From UA16 sp965661575 (lineage in GTDB: Bacteria > Bacteroidota > Bacteroidia > Flavobacteriales_D > Sanyastnellaceae): a DNA stretch of 32,193 bases. Of this stretch, positions 15,422-24,302 are shown in pieces (the stretch's first letter is position 1; the number at the start of each line of letters is the position of its first letter). The translations under genes and the position numbers were made by a program. Location of the stretch: the NCBI GenBank assembly GCA_965661575.1, contig CBFIEJ010000024.1:1-32193 (forward strand), given 5' to 3'. The notes under the pieces were generated by a model that saw only the letters and a list, made by a program, of their open reading frames with translations, ran no database searches and had not been told where the DNA came from.

Positions 15422-16641
15422 TACGAGCCCGTGAAGCGCACGCTGTGGCGCTCTTCCTTTTTTTCTCCGCTTCGCTGATATCCCTGCTTGGATGCTCTGA
15501 ATCTGAACGTCCGCTTTTTTCTGATTCGATCATTCCAGCGTTGATTCGGTTCCATATGAACGACAGCACGGTCTCTGAGTTTTTCGGTGAGCGTGATGGA
15601 GGGCAGTGGGTGTTGTACAACGGTGAGGAGACGATTCGGCTTCGGCCTATCAATGACACATTGTGGCGTGTTCCGGTGTTCTCTGGGGTTTGGATGCTGC
15701 GCCCCAACGCTGACAAATCAACTTACACGGGGCGTTGGGTTGATTCGCTTCGACCCTGGGATGATGGTGCTTACAATGTCCCTTTGTCCGTTTCTTTGGA
15801 ACAAAAACCAAAGAGCAGCCAAGGTGTGGACTCGTTGCTACTAAACGGCACGTGGGATGTTTGGTTCGGTGGAGAAAAAACAGGGGGAACGGACGCACAG
15901 CTCGACATTCACAATCAAAGAGGCCGCCTAAGCGGCACCATGCGGACTCCTACGGGCGATTACCGTTACCTCACCGGCACTTGTATTGACGGAAAACTCA
16001 AGCTCCAAACCTTTGATGGCGCGCACCTCTATCTATTCACGGCGACGTACGACAACGGCCAATGGAATGATGGCATATTCTTCAGTGGAAACCACTACGC
16101 AACCGAGTGGTTTGGACGTCGGGCAGAAGCCACACAAGACGAGGGTCAAATGGAGGTTCTTGATGTTTCCGATGAAGATCTAACCGCAACATTCATCAAT
16201 CGATCCGGTCAAACCGATACCCTTTCGTTGGTCTCCGACTCACTGATTGTTCTGGACGTGCTTGGTACCTGGTGCCCCAACTGCATGGACGAGGTTCATT
16301 TGTTGGCTGGTCTAACGAAACCTGGCGTTCGTTTTATTTCACTTGCATTCGAAAGAGATACCGCAGCTTATTTAGCCTACCAGCGCCTGGATGATTTCGC
16401 ATCCCAAATGCAAATGGGGTGGGAGATCTACCTCGGAGGAAAAGCCAACAAGCGTGTTGCGGCAAATGCTTTTCCTTTTCTAAATCGCGTTACCAGCTTT
16501 CCCACCACTTTGTTTATTCGAGGAAATCAAGTGGTTGTACACTCTGGATTCAATGGGCCCGCAACAGGCTTGCGTTATCAGTCAGAGCGCAAACGATTCA
16601 CAGACCAACTGGGCAGTATCACTTCGTTGGAAAGTCATTAA
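15418..16641 (+). CDS. TlpA-like thioredoxin-fold lipoprotein
   Basis: 407 residues. The N terminus has a charged stretch, a hydrophobic core and the lipobox LLGC with Cys26, so the protein should be a lipoprotein. About 250 residues of beta-rich sequence follow (TWDVWFGGEKTGG, GRLSGTMRTPTGDYRYLTG), as in the N-terminal domains of Bacteroidetes TlpA/DUF4369-like proteins. From about residue 255 there is an AhpC-TSA/redoxin fold with the active site WCPNC (Cys286, Cys289) and the cis-proline region SFPTTLF. It probably reduces or exchanges thiols in the periplasm; the partner is unknown. Start TTG 15418 overlaps the dehydrogenase stop; GTG 15445 is possible but removes the positive n-region. 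The 3' end overlaps the convergent peptidase gene by 23 bases. Confidence 0.85.
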   Translation: MIRAREAHAVALFLFFSASLISLLGCSESERPLFSDSIIPALIRFHMNDSTVSEFFGERDGGQWVLYNGEETIRLRPINDTLWRVPVFSGVWMLRPNADKSTYTGRWVDSLRPWDDGAYNVPLSVSLEQKPKSSQGVDSLLLNGTWDVWFGGEKTGGTDAQLDIHNQRGRLSGTMRTPTGDYRYLTGTCIDGKLKLQTFDGAHLYLFTATYDNGQWNDGIFFSGNHYATEWFGRRAEATQDEGQMEVLDVSDEDLTATFINRSGQTDTLSLVSDSLIVLDVLGTWCPNCMDEVHLLAGLTKPGVRFISLAFERDTAAYLAYQRLDDFASQMQMGWEIYLGGKANKRVAANAFPFLNRVTSFPTTLFIRGNQVVVHSGFNGPATGLRYQSERKRFTDQLGSITSLESH

Positions 16642-18553
16642 CCCGGTCCACCTCGATTCGTTTGTCTTGGTTTGCTAGCTGCCACGAAGTGTGAAAAATT
16701 AACCTGCCGATCTCTGCGGTTTTATCGTACATGATTTTTTCAGGGTCATCTCCCGGGCGATGATAGTCCTCATGCACTCCGCTGAAGTAAAAAATAACTG
16801 GTATGTTGTTCTTGGCGAAGTTGTAGTGGTCCGACCGGTAGTAAAAACGGTTGGGATCATCCGGGGCGTTGAAGGTGTAGTCCAACGCGAGATTTGTGTA
16901 CTTCGAGTTTGCTTCTTCGCTGATGTCGTGCAGTTCAGATGAAAGTTTATCAGACCCAATAAGGTAGACGTAACGGTTGTCTTCAGCGTGTGCTTCGTCC
17001 ACACGACCAATCATATCCACATTCAAGTTGGCCACCGTGTTTTCAAGCGGCCAAATCGGATGATCCGCATACCATTCACTCCCAAGCAGGCCCTTCTCCT
17101 CGCCAACAACGGTCATCAATAAAACACTCCTTCTCGGTCCGTTTCCTTCATCGACAGCTTTCATGTATGCTTCTGCCAACTCCAGTATTGTAACCGATCC
17201 ACTTCCGTCATCATCTGCACCATTGTGTATTTCACCATCGATAATTCCGACATGATCATAATGCGATGTAACCACAACCAGTTCATCTGAAAGCACAGAA
17301 TCCCGACCCGGTATATAAGCCAATACATTTTGAGAAACGATGTGCTCTTCATCTCTCAATAACTCGAATGTCCATTTTACATTGGGTAAAACGACCGAGG
17401 GCAAGATTTTCCCTTTCTTATCGGCCTTGGCCCATTTTTTCCATGACTTCATCGGTGTGTCCTTCCACCAGTCTGATGTAGCTGATTCGGCCACCAAAAA
17501 CGTTGGGATGCGTGTGCCATCACCATTTTCGGGTTGGTCACGGTCCAGTGTCATGGATTTTCGCATCAACCAAGGTTTCATTCTGCTTTTGAGAGTAGCT
17601 AAGTCCCTACCCACAACAACTACAGCTCTTGCACCGTAATCGTCTGCTTGTATTCTGGTGTCGTTTAAGCCTTTTTGCCAATTGGTGTTTCCATCAACTT
17701 CAGGCGCTTTGACAACCACAACCTTTCCTCTTACATCTGGCCAATCAACTGTATCCGTTACAACGGCCATATCCAAGTTGAGCATTTGCTTATCCTTAAT
17801 TCCTGGATAGAACAAAAAGTCATTCAAAAAAACCAATGGATTCGAGCCTGTTGTTGCTTTTCCACCTTTGATCTGTGAACGAAGCAGTTGAACATCTTGG
17901 TAATAGGTTTCTCCATCGTAAGGTGCGATTCCCAATGATTCGAAATAACTCGCAATGTAGGCCGCTGCTTTCTCTGCCCCTGGTTCTCCTGTTTCACGAC
18001 CTTCAAAAGCATCGCTCGCTATCACGGTCAAATGACTTTCCAAGTCCTCAGCTTTTATTGTGTTGGCGTATACTTCAGATTGCGAGTGAGCCGTTCCAGT
18101 CAGGCACAACAAACCAGCGATCATAGCGCAAGCAATTTTTCCAACTCGCCGAGCATGGCGACCACCCTCAAACGTTTCTTCCATGTATGCTTCCAAAATT
18201 TGAACGGCCTCTTGGTGCGAGACAAACCTGGCAGGGATACACAAAATATTTGCGTCATTGTGTTGCTTCACCAGTCTCGCTACCTCGGAATTCCATGCCA
18301 AACCAGCTCGAATTCGCTCGTGCTTGTTGGCGGTCATGGCAACACCATTTGCCGATCCACAAATCAATATGCCCCAGTTCACTTTTGCCTCAACAACATC
18401 CGCTGCTACCGCGTGAGCAAAGTCTGGATAATCTACGCTATCAAGCGTATCTGTTCCTCTATTAATAACCTCAATTCCCTTGTTTTCAAGGGAATCTATA
18501 AGTACCTTTTTAAGAGCCGGGTCAGCATGGTCACCACCAATTGAAACGCGCAT
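16619..18553 (-). CDS. rpiB: Ribose-5-phosphate isomerase B fused in frame to an exported M28 zinc peptidase
   Basis: One uninterrupted frame of 644 residues. Residues 1-140 are a complete RpiB: GGDHADPALK, the catalytic Cys65 in ILICGSANGVAMTANKH, HNDANILCIPARF and the usual C-terminal FEGGRHARRVGKI. RpiB interconverts ribose 5-phosphate and ribulose 5-phosphate in the cytoplasm. Residues about 135-158 form a signal-peptide-like segment (RRVGKIACAMIAGLLCLTG, then AHSQ), and 159-644 are an M28 aminopeptidase with a PA-type insert and all zinc ligands: SHYDHVG, GADDDGSG, GEEKGLLGSE, NVDMIGR and DYHRPGD. A cytoplasmic enzyme with an internal signal peptide is topologically odd. Separate M28 translation could begin at the in-frame ATG 18184 (residue 124) or ATG 18124 (residue 144). 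An A5 run (18136-18140) lies near the junction, and one base less there would give a separate rpiB ending in an ATGA overlap. Domain calls are firm; single product versus two products is open. Confidence 0.88.
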   Translation of the reverse strand: MRVSIGGDHADPALKKVLIDSLENKGIEVINRGTDTLDSVDYPDFAHAVAADVVEAKVNWGILICGSANGVAMTANKHERIRAGLAWNSEVARLVKQHNDANILCIPARFVSHQEAVQILEAYMEETFEGGRHARRVGKIACAMIAGLLCLTGTAHSQSEVYANTIKAEDLESHLTVIASDAFEGRETGEPGAEKAAAYIASYFESLGIAPYDGETYYQDVQLLRSQIKGGKATTGSNPLVFLNDFLFYPGIKDKQMLNLDMAVVTDTVDWPDVRGKVVVVKAPEVDGNTNWQKGLNDTRIQADDYGARAVVVVGRDLATLKSRMKPWLMRKSMTLDRDQPENGDGTRIPTFLVAESATSDWWKDTPMKSWKKWAKADKKGKILPSVVLPNVKWTFELLRDEEHIVSQNVLAYIPGRDSVLSDELVVVTSHYDHVGIIDGEIHNGADDDGSGSVTILELAEAYMKAVDEGNGPRRSVLLMTVVGEEKGLLGSEWYADHPIWPLENTVANLNVDMIGRVDEAHAEDNRYVYLIGSDKLSSELHDISEEANSKYTNLALDYTFNAPDDPNRFYYRSDHYNFAKNNIPVIFYFSGVHEDYHRPGDDPEKIMYDKTAEIGRLIFHTSWQLANQDKRIEVDRVNDFPTK

Positions 18554-18912
18554 GAACTTGATTTTGGTCGCAAGTTAATTCACAAGGAAACTGTTCATAC
18601 CGCATTCAAACGGTTAACAACTATAAAACAACTGCGTTTGTATAAATGGTAGTCAATACCTAAGCCCGTTCAAACATTCAAAACCAAGAAAATTTGAGGT
18701 TTTTTCTTCTGCTAATTTTACCCGAATTTTTTCATCTTATGGACAATCCAGAATACCAGAAGATATTCAACATCGTTGTTTTCAATGATTGTTTATAACC
18801 TCATTCAAGTCCCCAATTAGCCTGTATTTTTATCCCATCACCTGTGTAGAACATATTCAAAAATGTGAACAACGCAGTTAAGCAATCTAATTTGCATCAC
18901 CTTACCCACAGA
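18554..18912. other. AT-rich 359-base divergent intergenic region
   Basis: This gap separates the minus-strand rpiB-M28 gene from the plus-strand MORN-repeat gene, so it must hold both promoters. On the minus strand a TAACTTGC element lies 17 bases before ATG 18553. On the plus strand only loose matches are seen (TAATTTTA near 18714). I see no convincing RNA gene, repeat or ORF. A frame continues upstream of the MORN ATG to GTG 18865 but has no signal for use. Confidence 0.5.
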
Positions 18913-20460
18913 ATGAACAACACTACTACGATAGTTCTATTTTCTAAGAAAAGAATAATACTATTGTTGTCCTTGTTGATGACAACCCTTCTGTTCAGTC
19001 AGCAAAATCCTGTTGGTTGTGATTGGACGGTTTATACCTTTCCAAACGGAAACAAAGCAAGTGAAGGATGTTTGATCAACGGAAAACCAGAAGGGAAATG
19101 GCTGAACTATTACACCAACGGAATCATCAAGAGCCAGGGGGATAGAATCAATCACGAGTTGAGTGGTGAATGGTTGTTTTTTGATTCAACGGGAATAAAA
19201 ATACAGTCCATCGAATACAGCCAAGGGGTCAAACAGGGATGGGAGAAAAGTTATTTGGCAACTGATGATAATATATTGATCCAAGAGGTTCCATTTGAAG
19301 GCAATCTTAAATCTGGTTGGAGTCGAGAATATGATGAACAGGGACAGCTGCAGAGGAGGATATTTTACAAAGAGAATTTAGCAGATGGATTTGGACAGAG
19401 GTATGCTGCAGACGGTCGAATCATAGAGATTCTTGAATACCAAAAAGGATTTTTGCGATCAGTTCAAAAAGTGAATAGAACAGATGAGCAAGGTCGAAAA
19501 AACGGATTATGGAAGGCTTGGAACAGTAGAGGTATCCTTCTAGAAGAAGGGCATTGGTCGAATGGTGTACGCAACGGAATCTTTAAATTTTATAAAGCAT
19601 CCGGTGAACTTGATTACCTCGAAAAATACGAATGGGGCCAACGCATACTAGATGCGGAAGAAACAGCTCCTGTAGATGTCAGAAAGACATACCACAAAAA
19701 TGGAAAAACAGCGACATCAGGAACATATTCCAATGGAAAACAGGTAGGCATTTTCAGAGAATACAATCAAGAAGGAAAAGTAATTTCAGGTGCACTTTAC
19801 GCGAACGATTCAATCGTTGCAGAGGGAATAACGACGCTTCAAGGACTGAAAGAAGGCATCTGGAAACATTATTATCCAGGAGGATCTTTGCATTTTTCAG
19901 GTCCATATGAAAATGGTTTACGCGAAGGTGAATGGAAGTTTTATGCCATTTCAGGCGAGTTGATTCAGGAAGGGTTTTACCGAGCCGGTCAATTTCATGG
20001 AACGTGGAAATGGTATTATTTAAGTGGAAAACTCCACAGAAAAGAGCAATACCGGAAAGGCAAAGAGGATGGTTTATTTGAAGAATGGGATAATGATGGA
20101 AAGCAAATTCTTCGCGGTGATTATGAGTTGGGCCGAAAAGTAGGCGAGTGGATACAAGATGTAAATGACCACAAGGAGATCGGTACGTTTTTAGACGGTG
20201 AAAAAGATGGAATTTGGACTCATACTTTCCCAAATGGAACTGAACAATTCAAAGGAGAATACAACTTAGGTCAACCAGAGGGAAAACACATATACCGTCG
20301 AATTTCTGGCAACACTCAGAAGATTGAAAGGTATCAAGGTGGTGAAAAGAACGGCAAGTGGATTCAATACGGACCCAATCAAACAGTTCAACAATCCTTG
20401 GAGTACAAGGATGATTTGTTGATTCGAATCGACGGTCAAAAGGTTAAAATCAAGGAATAA
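18913..20460 (+). CDS. Exported MORN-repeat (MORN_2/YwqK-like) protein
   Basis: 515 residues from ATG 18913. A signal peptide or anchor (KKRIILLLSLLMTTLLFSQQ) is followed by about twenty repeats of 20-25 residues with the MORN_2 pattern, such as FPNGNKASEGCLINGKPEGK, YTNGIIKSQG, YSNGKQVGIFREYNQEGK and YYPGGSLHFSGPYENGLREG. These repeats form extended beta-hairpin stacks in YwqK-type proteins; YwqK is an immunity/antitoxin-annotated family but most members have no known role. The protein should lie outside the inner membrane. It is 13 bases ahead of the histidine kinase gene, with no terminator between, so it is probably co-transcribed with the two-component system and may supply its input or act in the same response. 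Start GTG 18865 is possible but would bury the signal peptide. The gene appears more AT-rich than the genes to its left. Confidence 0.82.
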   Translation: MNNTTTIVLFSKKRIILLLSLLMTTLLFSQQNPVGCDWTVYTFPNGNKASEGCLINGKPEGKWLNYYTNGIIKSQGDRINHELSGEWLFFDSTGIKIQSIEYSQGVKQGWEKSYLATDDNILIQEVPFEGNLKSGWSREYDEQGQLQRRIFYKENLADGFGQRYAADGRIIEILEYQKGFLRSVQKVNRTDEQGRKNGLWKAWNSRGILLEEGHWSNGVRNGIFKFYKASGELDYLEKYEWGQRILDAEETAPVDVRKTYHKNGKTATSGTYSNGKQVGIFREYNQEGKVISGALYANDSIVAEGITTLQGLKEGIWKHYYPGGSLHFSGPYENGLREGEWKFYAISGELIQEGFYRAGQFHGTWKWYYLSGKLHRKEQYRKGKEDGLFEEWDNDGKQILRGDYELGRKVGEWIQDVNDHKEIGTFLDGEKDGIWTHTFPNGTEQFKGEYNLGQPEGKHIYRRISGNTQKIERYQGGEKNGKWIQYGPNQTVQQSLEYKDDLLIRIDGQKVKIKE

Positions 20461-20473
20461 TCAGTCACACAGC

Positions 20474-23377
20474 ATGAAGTCACAGGAAGATTCGTATGCT
20501 CAGTTGGTTGAGGTTTGGTCTAACCCAGCCTTGATTCTACATAGCGACACACGGGAAGTGTTGGCACAAAACTCATCGGTTTCGGATGTGTTTGGTCAAG
20601 AAGTGGAGTGGCTTAAAATTGGTGATCAAGACTGGCAGTCGTGGTGGAAGAATCCCACTGGAAAACAACCATTTCAATTGAATACATCCAGTGGGAAGTC
20701 ACGTGGTTTCTTCGTCCGTTCAGGTGCGTTAAAGGGTGTGGATTACATTGTTTTTGAAGACCAACTGGGTTGGAGAGAACTTCGTAATGCCTTTGAAGTC
20801 AATAAAGTAAGGTACCAAGGTTTAGCAGCAGGCACAATGGAGGGTTTAGCCTTTATGCAGAACCACCAGATCATTGATTTGAATACAGAGATGATGAGGA
20901 TTCTCGGTATTTCTAAACTGGAAGAGCTAGCAGAGCTCGACGTTCAAAAACTGTTTGGACCGCGCAATTGGAAGAAGATGTATTTACGCGCTGGGCATGT
21001 TCAAGAATTTGAGTTTGTTGGTTTAAATGGGAAGGACTTGGTTGTGGAGGGAAAAATTGAATTGGTTGGGGAATCAAATCATTCCAATGAAGTGGAGTGC
21101 ACACTGGCGCTCATGGATATTACAGAGCGAAAGCGTGTAGAACACGATTTACTGCAAACGAAAGAACGTTTCAGGTTATTGGTGGAAACCAGTCCTTTTG
21201 GTTTGTTTTTGGTTCGTAATTCTGAGGTGGGATATGCGAATGCTGCGGCATTGGAGTTATTGGGCTATTCCGACGAGGAGGATGTTTACGGAACAGAGTT
21301 TACCTCCTTGATAATGCAGTCGGATTTGCAACGTGTTTCTGAGGATATGAACCAAGTGTTGCAAGGGGAGAAAATCTCATATTCTGAGGTGACGATGATC
21401 GGCGCTGATCAAGAACAAAAATCAGTAGGAATTCAAATGACACTGTCTTTCTTTGATAAGCAACCGGCAGTGCAAATCAGCGTGAGCGATCTTTCGACAA
21501 GAATGGAGTTGTTGCGCCAACAGATACGCGCATCATCTGCTGAAGAATCCAACACTTCGTTGCGGGAGGAGATCATTCAACATAAGCGCACACAAGATCA
21601 ACTGAGAGAAGCTGAACGGTTCAACCGATCAATCATTGAAAGTTCCATTGATATGATCATTGCCTTTGACAATGACGGGAAAATCATCCAATTCAATCAC
21701 GCGGCATCCGTGGAGTTCGGGCTGACAATTGATGATGCGAAAGAACTCCATGCCGCTCAATTTCTACAAAACCCAGACAGTTTTCAAGCGATTTCTCAGA
21801 GGCTTAAAGAGGTGGGTTATTATGCAGGCGAAGTGACAGGAATAAGGTCTTCAGAAGAAGCCTTTCAAATGTTAATTTCGATTGCGGTTTTACACGGTCC
21901 GGACGAACAACCGAAAGGGTTTGTGTTGGTAGGAAGAGACGTAACAGACATTCAATTAGCCGAAACAGAGTTGCGCCGAAGTGAGGAACGGTACAGAGAC
22001 ATATTGGAAAGCGCGAGCGACCTTGTTTTTTTAATCGACAAAAACGGAGGTTTTACGTACGCTAACCCGTCTTTTTACAAAACCTTAGGCTACCAAGGAG
22101 AGAGCATCAAAGCACTAAACATCACGGATATATTGAGCGGTCAAGCCACTCAAGACAACTGGATGGAAGTGATTACCGGATCGAGCAAGGAGGTGAAGTT
22201 TAAATCTAAAACAGGACAAGAATTATTGTTGATTGGCGGTGGGTCTGCTCAGCTGAATTCGCAGGATGAGGTGACGGGAGTTCGGTGTATTTTCCTTGAT
22301 ATCTCCGAAATGCGAGCGCACCAACTTGAAGCGCGTCAGAAGTCAGCAAAACTCGAATCGATTTTCAACTCATCTCGCTACATTTTGATGTTTACCATCA
22401 ACCGAAAGCTCGAGGTGACATCCATGAACGATAATGTTCAAGGCACGCTGAACCACCAATTTGGTTTTGAAACAGCACTGGGAAGCCCAATTATCGATTT
22501 ACTTAAGAATCACACCTCTGACGCATCGTATAAAAATCAGTTTCAGTTTTTTGCTCGTGCTTTTCAAGGAGTTCAACAACAATTTGAGCTCCCCTTGATG
22601 AATCAAAAGAAAGAAGAGGTGTGGTATCAAATGTTTGTGAACCCCGTTTCTTACGGGGATGATCATGAAGAACTGAGCTGCATTGCATATGAAATTACGG
22701 ACAGGAAGGAAATCGACCAACAGGTTAGAAGCACACTGAAGGAAAAGGAAATCTTGTTGCAAGAAGTCCACCACCGAGTTAAAAACAACTTACAGGTGAT
22801 TTCGAGCATGTTGAATCTGCAACGAAGGTTTATTGAAGACCCGAAAATGCTCGACATTCTCGAAGAAAGTCAGAACCGGATCTCAACCATGAGTTTCATT
22901 CACGAGTCACTTTATCAGAACTCGGACTTCAGCAGCATCGGATTTACAGAATACCTGAAGCGGCTCACCCAAAACTTGATTCATAGCTATTCGAGGGTGG
23001 CCACGGGTGTTTCCCTGGACTGTGTTTTGGATGATGTTCAAATCAACTTAAAGCAAGCCATACCTTGTGGTTTAATTGTTAATGAACTGGTTTCCAACTC
23101 ATTGAAATATGCTTTTCCCAATAAAGAGGGGGGCACCATCCAGCTACGGGTGGAGAGAAAGGGAGAGGATATTGAGATTGAAGTTTCAGACGACGGTGTG
23201 GGTTTGCCGGATGATTTTGATTTCGAAACGAACGAAAGTTTAGGGGTGTATCTGGTCCAAGCACTTACAGATCAGTTGGACGGAACTCTCGTTGTGGATA
23301 ACAATCACAGTGAGAACACGTTAGAAAAGAGGTCAGGGGCATCATTTTTAGTTAGATTTACCCCTTTGACCGACTAG
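20474..23377 (+). CDS. Soluble multi-PAS sensor histidine kinase, HisKA_2 type
   Basis: 967 residues with no membrane span or signal peptide. About six PAS-like units fill residues 1-755; several end in the PAC-like phrases MDITERKRVEHDL, GRDVTDIQLAETEL, LDISEMRAHQ and YEITDRKEIDQQ, and the boundaries of the first unit are weak. A HisKA_2 dimerisation domain follows with the phosphoacceptor in EVHHRVKNNLQVISS (His767 by analogy with the HWE-type NHRVKN), then an HATPase with N box NELVSNSLKYAFP and G1 box DDGVGLP. It should sense a cytoplasmic signal, possibly redox, ligand or light through PAS, though no cofactor residue is recognised. It lies 10 bases before the LytTR response regulator, its likely phosphotransfer partner, and 13 bases after the MORN gene. 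Confidence 0.9.
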   Translation: MKSQEDSYAQLVEVWSNPALILHSDTREVLAQNSSVSDVFGQEVEWLKIGDQDWQSWWKNPTGKQPFQLNTSSGKSRGFFVRSGALKGVDYIVFEDQLGWRELRNAFEVNKVRYQGLAAGTMEGLAFMQNHQIIDLNTEMMRILGISKLEELAELDVQKLFGPRNWKKMYLRAGHVQEFEFVGLNGKDLVVEGKIELVGESNHSNEVECTLALMDITERKRVEHDLLQTKERFRLLVETSPFGLFLVRNSEVGYANAAALELLGYSDEEDVYGTEFTSLIMQSDLQRVSEDMNQVLQGEKISYSEVTMIGADQEQKSVGIQMTLSFFDKQPAVQISVSDLSTRMELLRQQIRASSAEESNTSLREEIIQHKRTQDQLREAERFNRSIIESSIDMIIAFDNDGKIIQFNHAASVEFGLTIDDAKELHAAQFLQNPDSFQAISQRLKEVGYYAGEVTGIRSSEEAFQMLISIAVLHGPDEQPKGFVLVGRDVTDIQLAETELRRSEERYRDILESASDLVFLIDKNGGFTYANPSFYKTLGYQGESIKALNITDILSGQATQDNWMEVITGSSKEVKFKSKTGQELLLIGGGSAQLNSQDEVTGVRCIFLDISEMRAHQLEARQKSAKLESIFNSSRYILMFTINRKLEVTSMNDNVQGTLNHQFGFETALGSPIIDLLKNHTSDASYKNQFQFFARAFQGVQQQFELPLMNQKKEEVWYQMFVNPVSYGDDHEELSCIAYEITDRKEIDQQVRSTLKEKEILLQEVHHRVKNNLQVISSMLNLQRRFIEDPKMLDILEESQNRISTMSFIHESLYQNSDFSSIGFTEYLKRLTQNLIHSYSRVATGVSLDCVLDDVQINLKQAIPCGLIVNELVSNSLKYAFPNKEGGTIQLRVERKGEDIEIEVSDDGVGLPDDFDFETNESLGVYLVQALTDQLDGTLVVDNNHSENTLEKRSGASFLVRFTPLTD

Positions 23378-23387
23378 ACCCACTGAA

Positions 23388-24137
23388 ATGCCGATAAACA
23401 TACTCGTTACTGAAGACGAAAGCATCGTCCGCAAAGACATCGAAAGGTGCCTTGGAAACCTTGGTTACAATGTAGTAGCCTCAGCTGACAACGGTGAAGA
23501 AGCCATCAACATGGCGATGAAACACAAGCCAGACCTTGCCCTCATGGACATCATGATCAAAGGGGACATGAACGGCATTGCAGCAGCGGAGGAAATCAAA
23601 CGCAACATGGACATTCCAGTTGTCTTTTTGACGGCTTACGCAGACGAGAGCACCCTGAGCGAAGCGAAATTAGCAGAACCTCACGGCTACGTGTTGAAAC
23701 CATTCAAGGACGTTGACATTCAAACGGCAATTGAAATGGCCATGCACAAGCATGGAAAGGAGCAGGAATTGCGGCAGGAGACTGATTTTTTGCGAAGCAT
23801 GGCTGAGCACAAGGAAGAGTCAGACATCATTTTTGTTAAAAACCGCAGCCGGTTGATTCGGGTCAAGACTGAAGACTTGCTTTTTGTTGAGGCCCTGAAG
23901 GATTATGTGGTCATTCACACGCGCACAGAGAGCTACACCATCCACTCAACCATGAAGGATGTTGAAACGAAGTTGGGCGACGTAAACTTCATGCGTGTGC
24001 ACCGAAGCTATATCGTGAACATAGAGGGCATTGAGAGCATCAAGTACGCGATGATCACCATGGACGGAATAGAAAAAGAAATCCCAGTAGGGGGTAGCTA
24101 TAAAGATCAACTGGCCCAGCGCATAAACCTGCTCTGA
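23388..24137 (+). CDS. LytTR-family response regulator (REC-LytTR)
   Basis: 249 residues. The receiver domain (1-120) shows the acidic pocket TEDE, the phosphoacceptor Asp54 in LALMDIMIKGDMNGI, the conserved Thr in FLTAYAD and Lys in VLKPF. The MNGI form with a preceding insertion is the type usually paired with HisKA_2 kinases. A LytTR DNA-binding domain covers about 148-249 (IFVKNRSRLIRVKTEDLLFV, MRVHRSYIVN, IPVGGSYKDQL). It should bind direct repeats in promoters as a phosphorylated dimer. Being the last gene before a strong terminator, it closes the MORN-kinase-regulator operon. Target genes are not known; no repeated LytTR box was recognised by eye in the window. Confidence 0.94.
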   Translation: MPINILVTEDESIVRKDIERCLGNLGYNVVASADNGEEAINMAMKHKPDLALMDIMIKGDMNGIAAAEEIKRNMDIPVVFLTAYADESTLSEAKLAEPHGYVLKPFKDVDIQTAIEMAMHKHGKEQELRQETDFLRSMAEHKEESDIIFVKNRSRLIRVKTEDLLFVEALKDYVVIHTRTESYTIHSTMKDVETKLGDVNFMRVHRSYIVNIEGIESIKYAMITMDGIEKEIPVGGSYKDQLAQRINLL

Positions 24138-24160
24138 CACGATTGGTTGGGACGAGATTG

Positions 24161-24186
24161 AAAAAGGTGCGGCCAGCACCTTTTTT
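24161..24186 (+). terminator. Rho-independent terminator after the LytTR regulator
   Basis: AAAAAGGTGC, loop GGCCA, GCACCTTTTTT: a ten-base stem with a T run, 23 bases after the stop codon at 24137. The A-run on the left arm could make it work in both directions. Confidence 0.85.
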
Positions 24187-24256
24187 CATTGCATAAAATT
24201 TTAAAACACGGAAATTTCGGATGAAAGCTTGGAAGTGTTTTTCGGAGAACCTTCCC

Positions 24257-24264
24257 TAGTTTTG
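24257..24264 (+). promoter_or_regulatory. -7 promoter element (TAGTTTTG) for the peroxiredoxin operon
   Basis: TAGTTTTG matches TAnnTTTG exactly, 38 bases before ATG 24303 and downstream of the preceding terminator. A TTG at 24229-24231 is 25 bases upstream, slightly beyond the normal spacing. Confidence 0.5.
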
Positions 24265-24302
24265 TCTGTTCAAGTGAGTGATAACCATCAAACGATACCA
24301 CA

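Noticed and set aside
18554..18912. AT-rich gap as oriC
   Set aside because: Only loose DnaA-box-like words (such as TTACCCACA) are present, with no cluster, and dnaA is not in the window.
23293..23301. Perfect DnaA box TGTGGATAA
   Set aside because: It is a single copy inside the histidine kinase gene with no cluster nearby, so it is not evidence for an origin.
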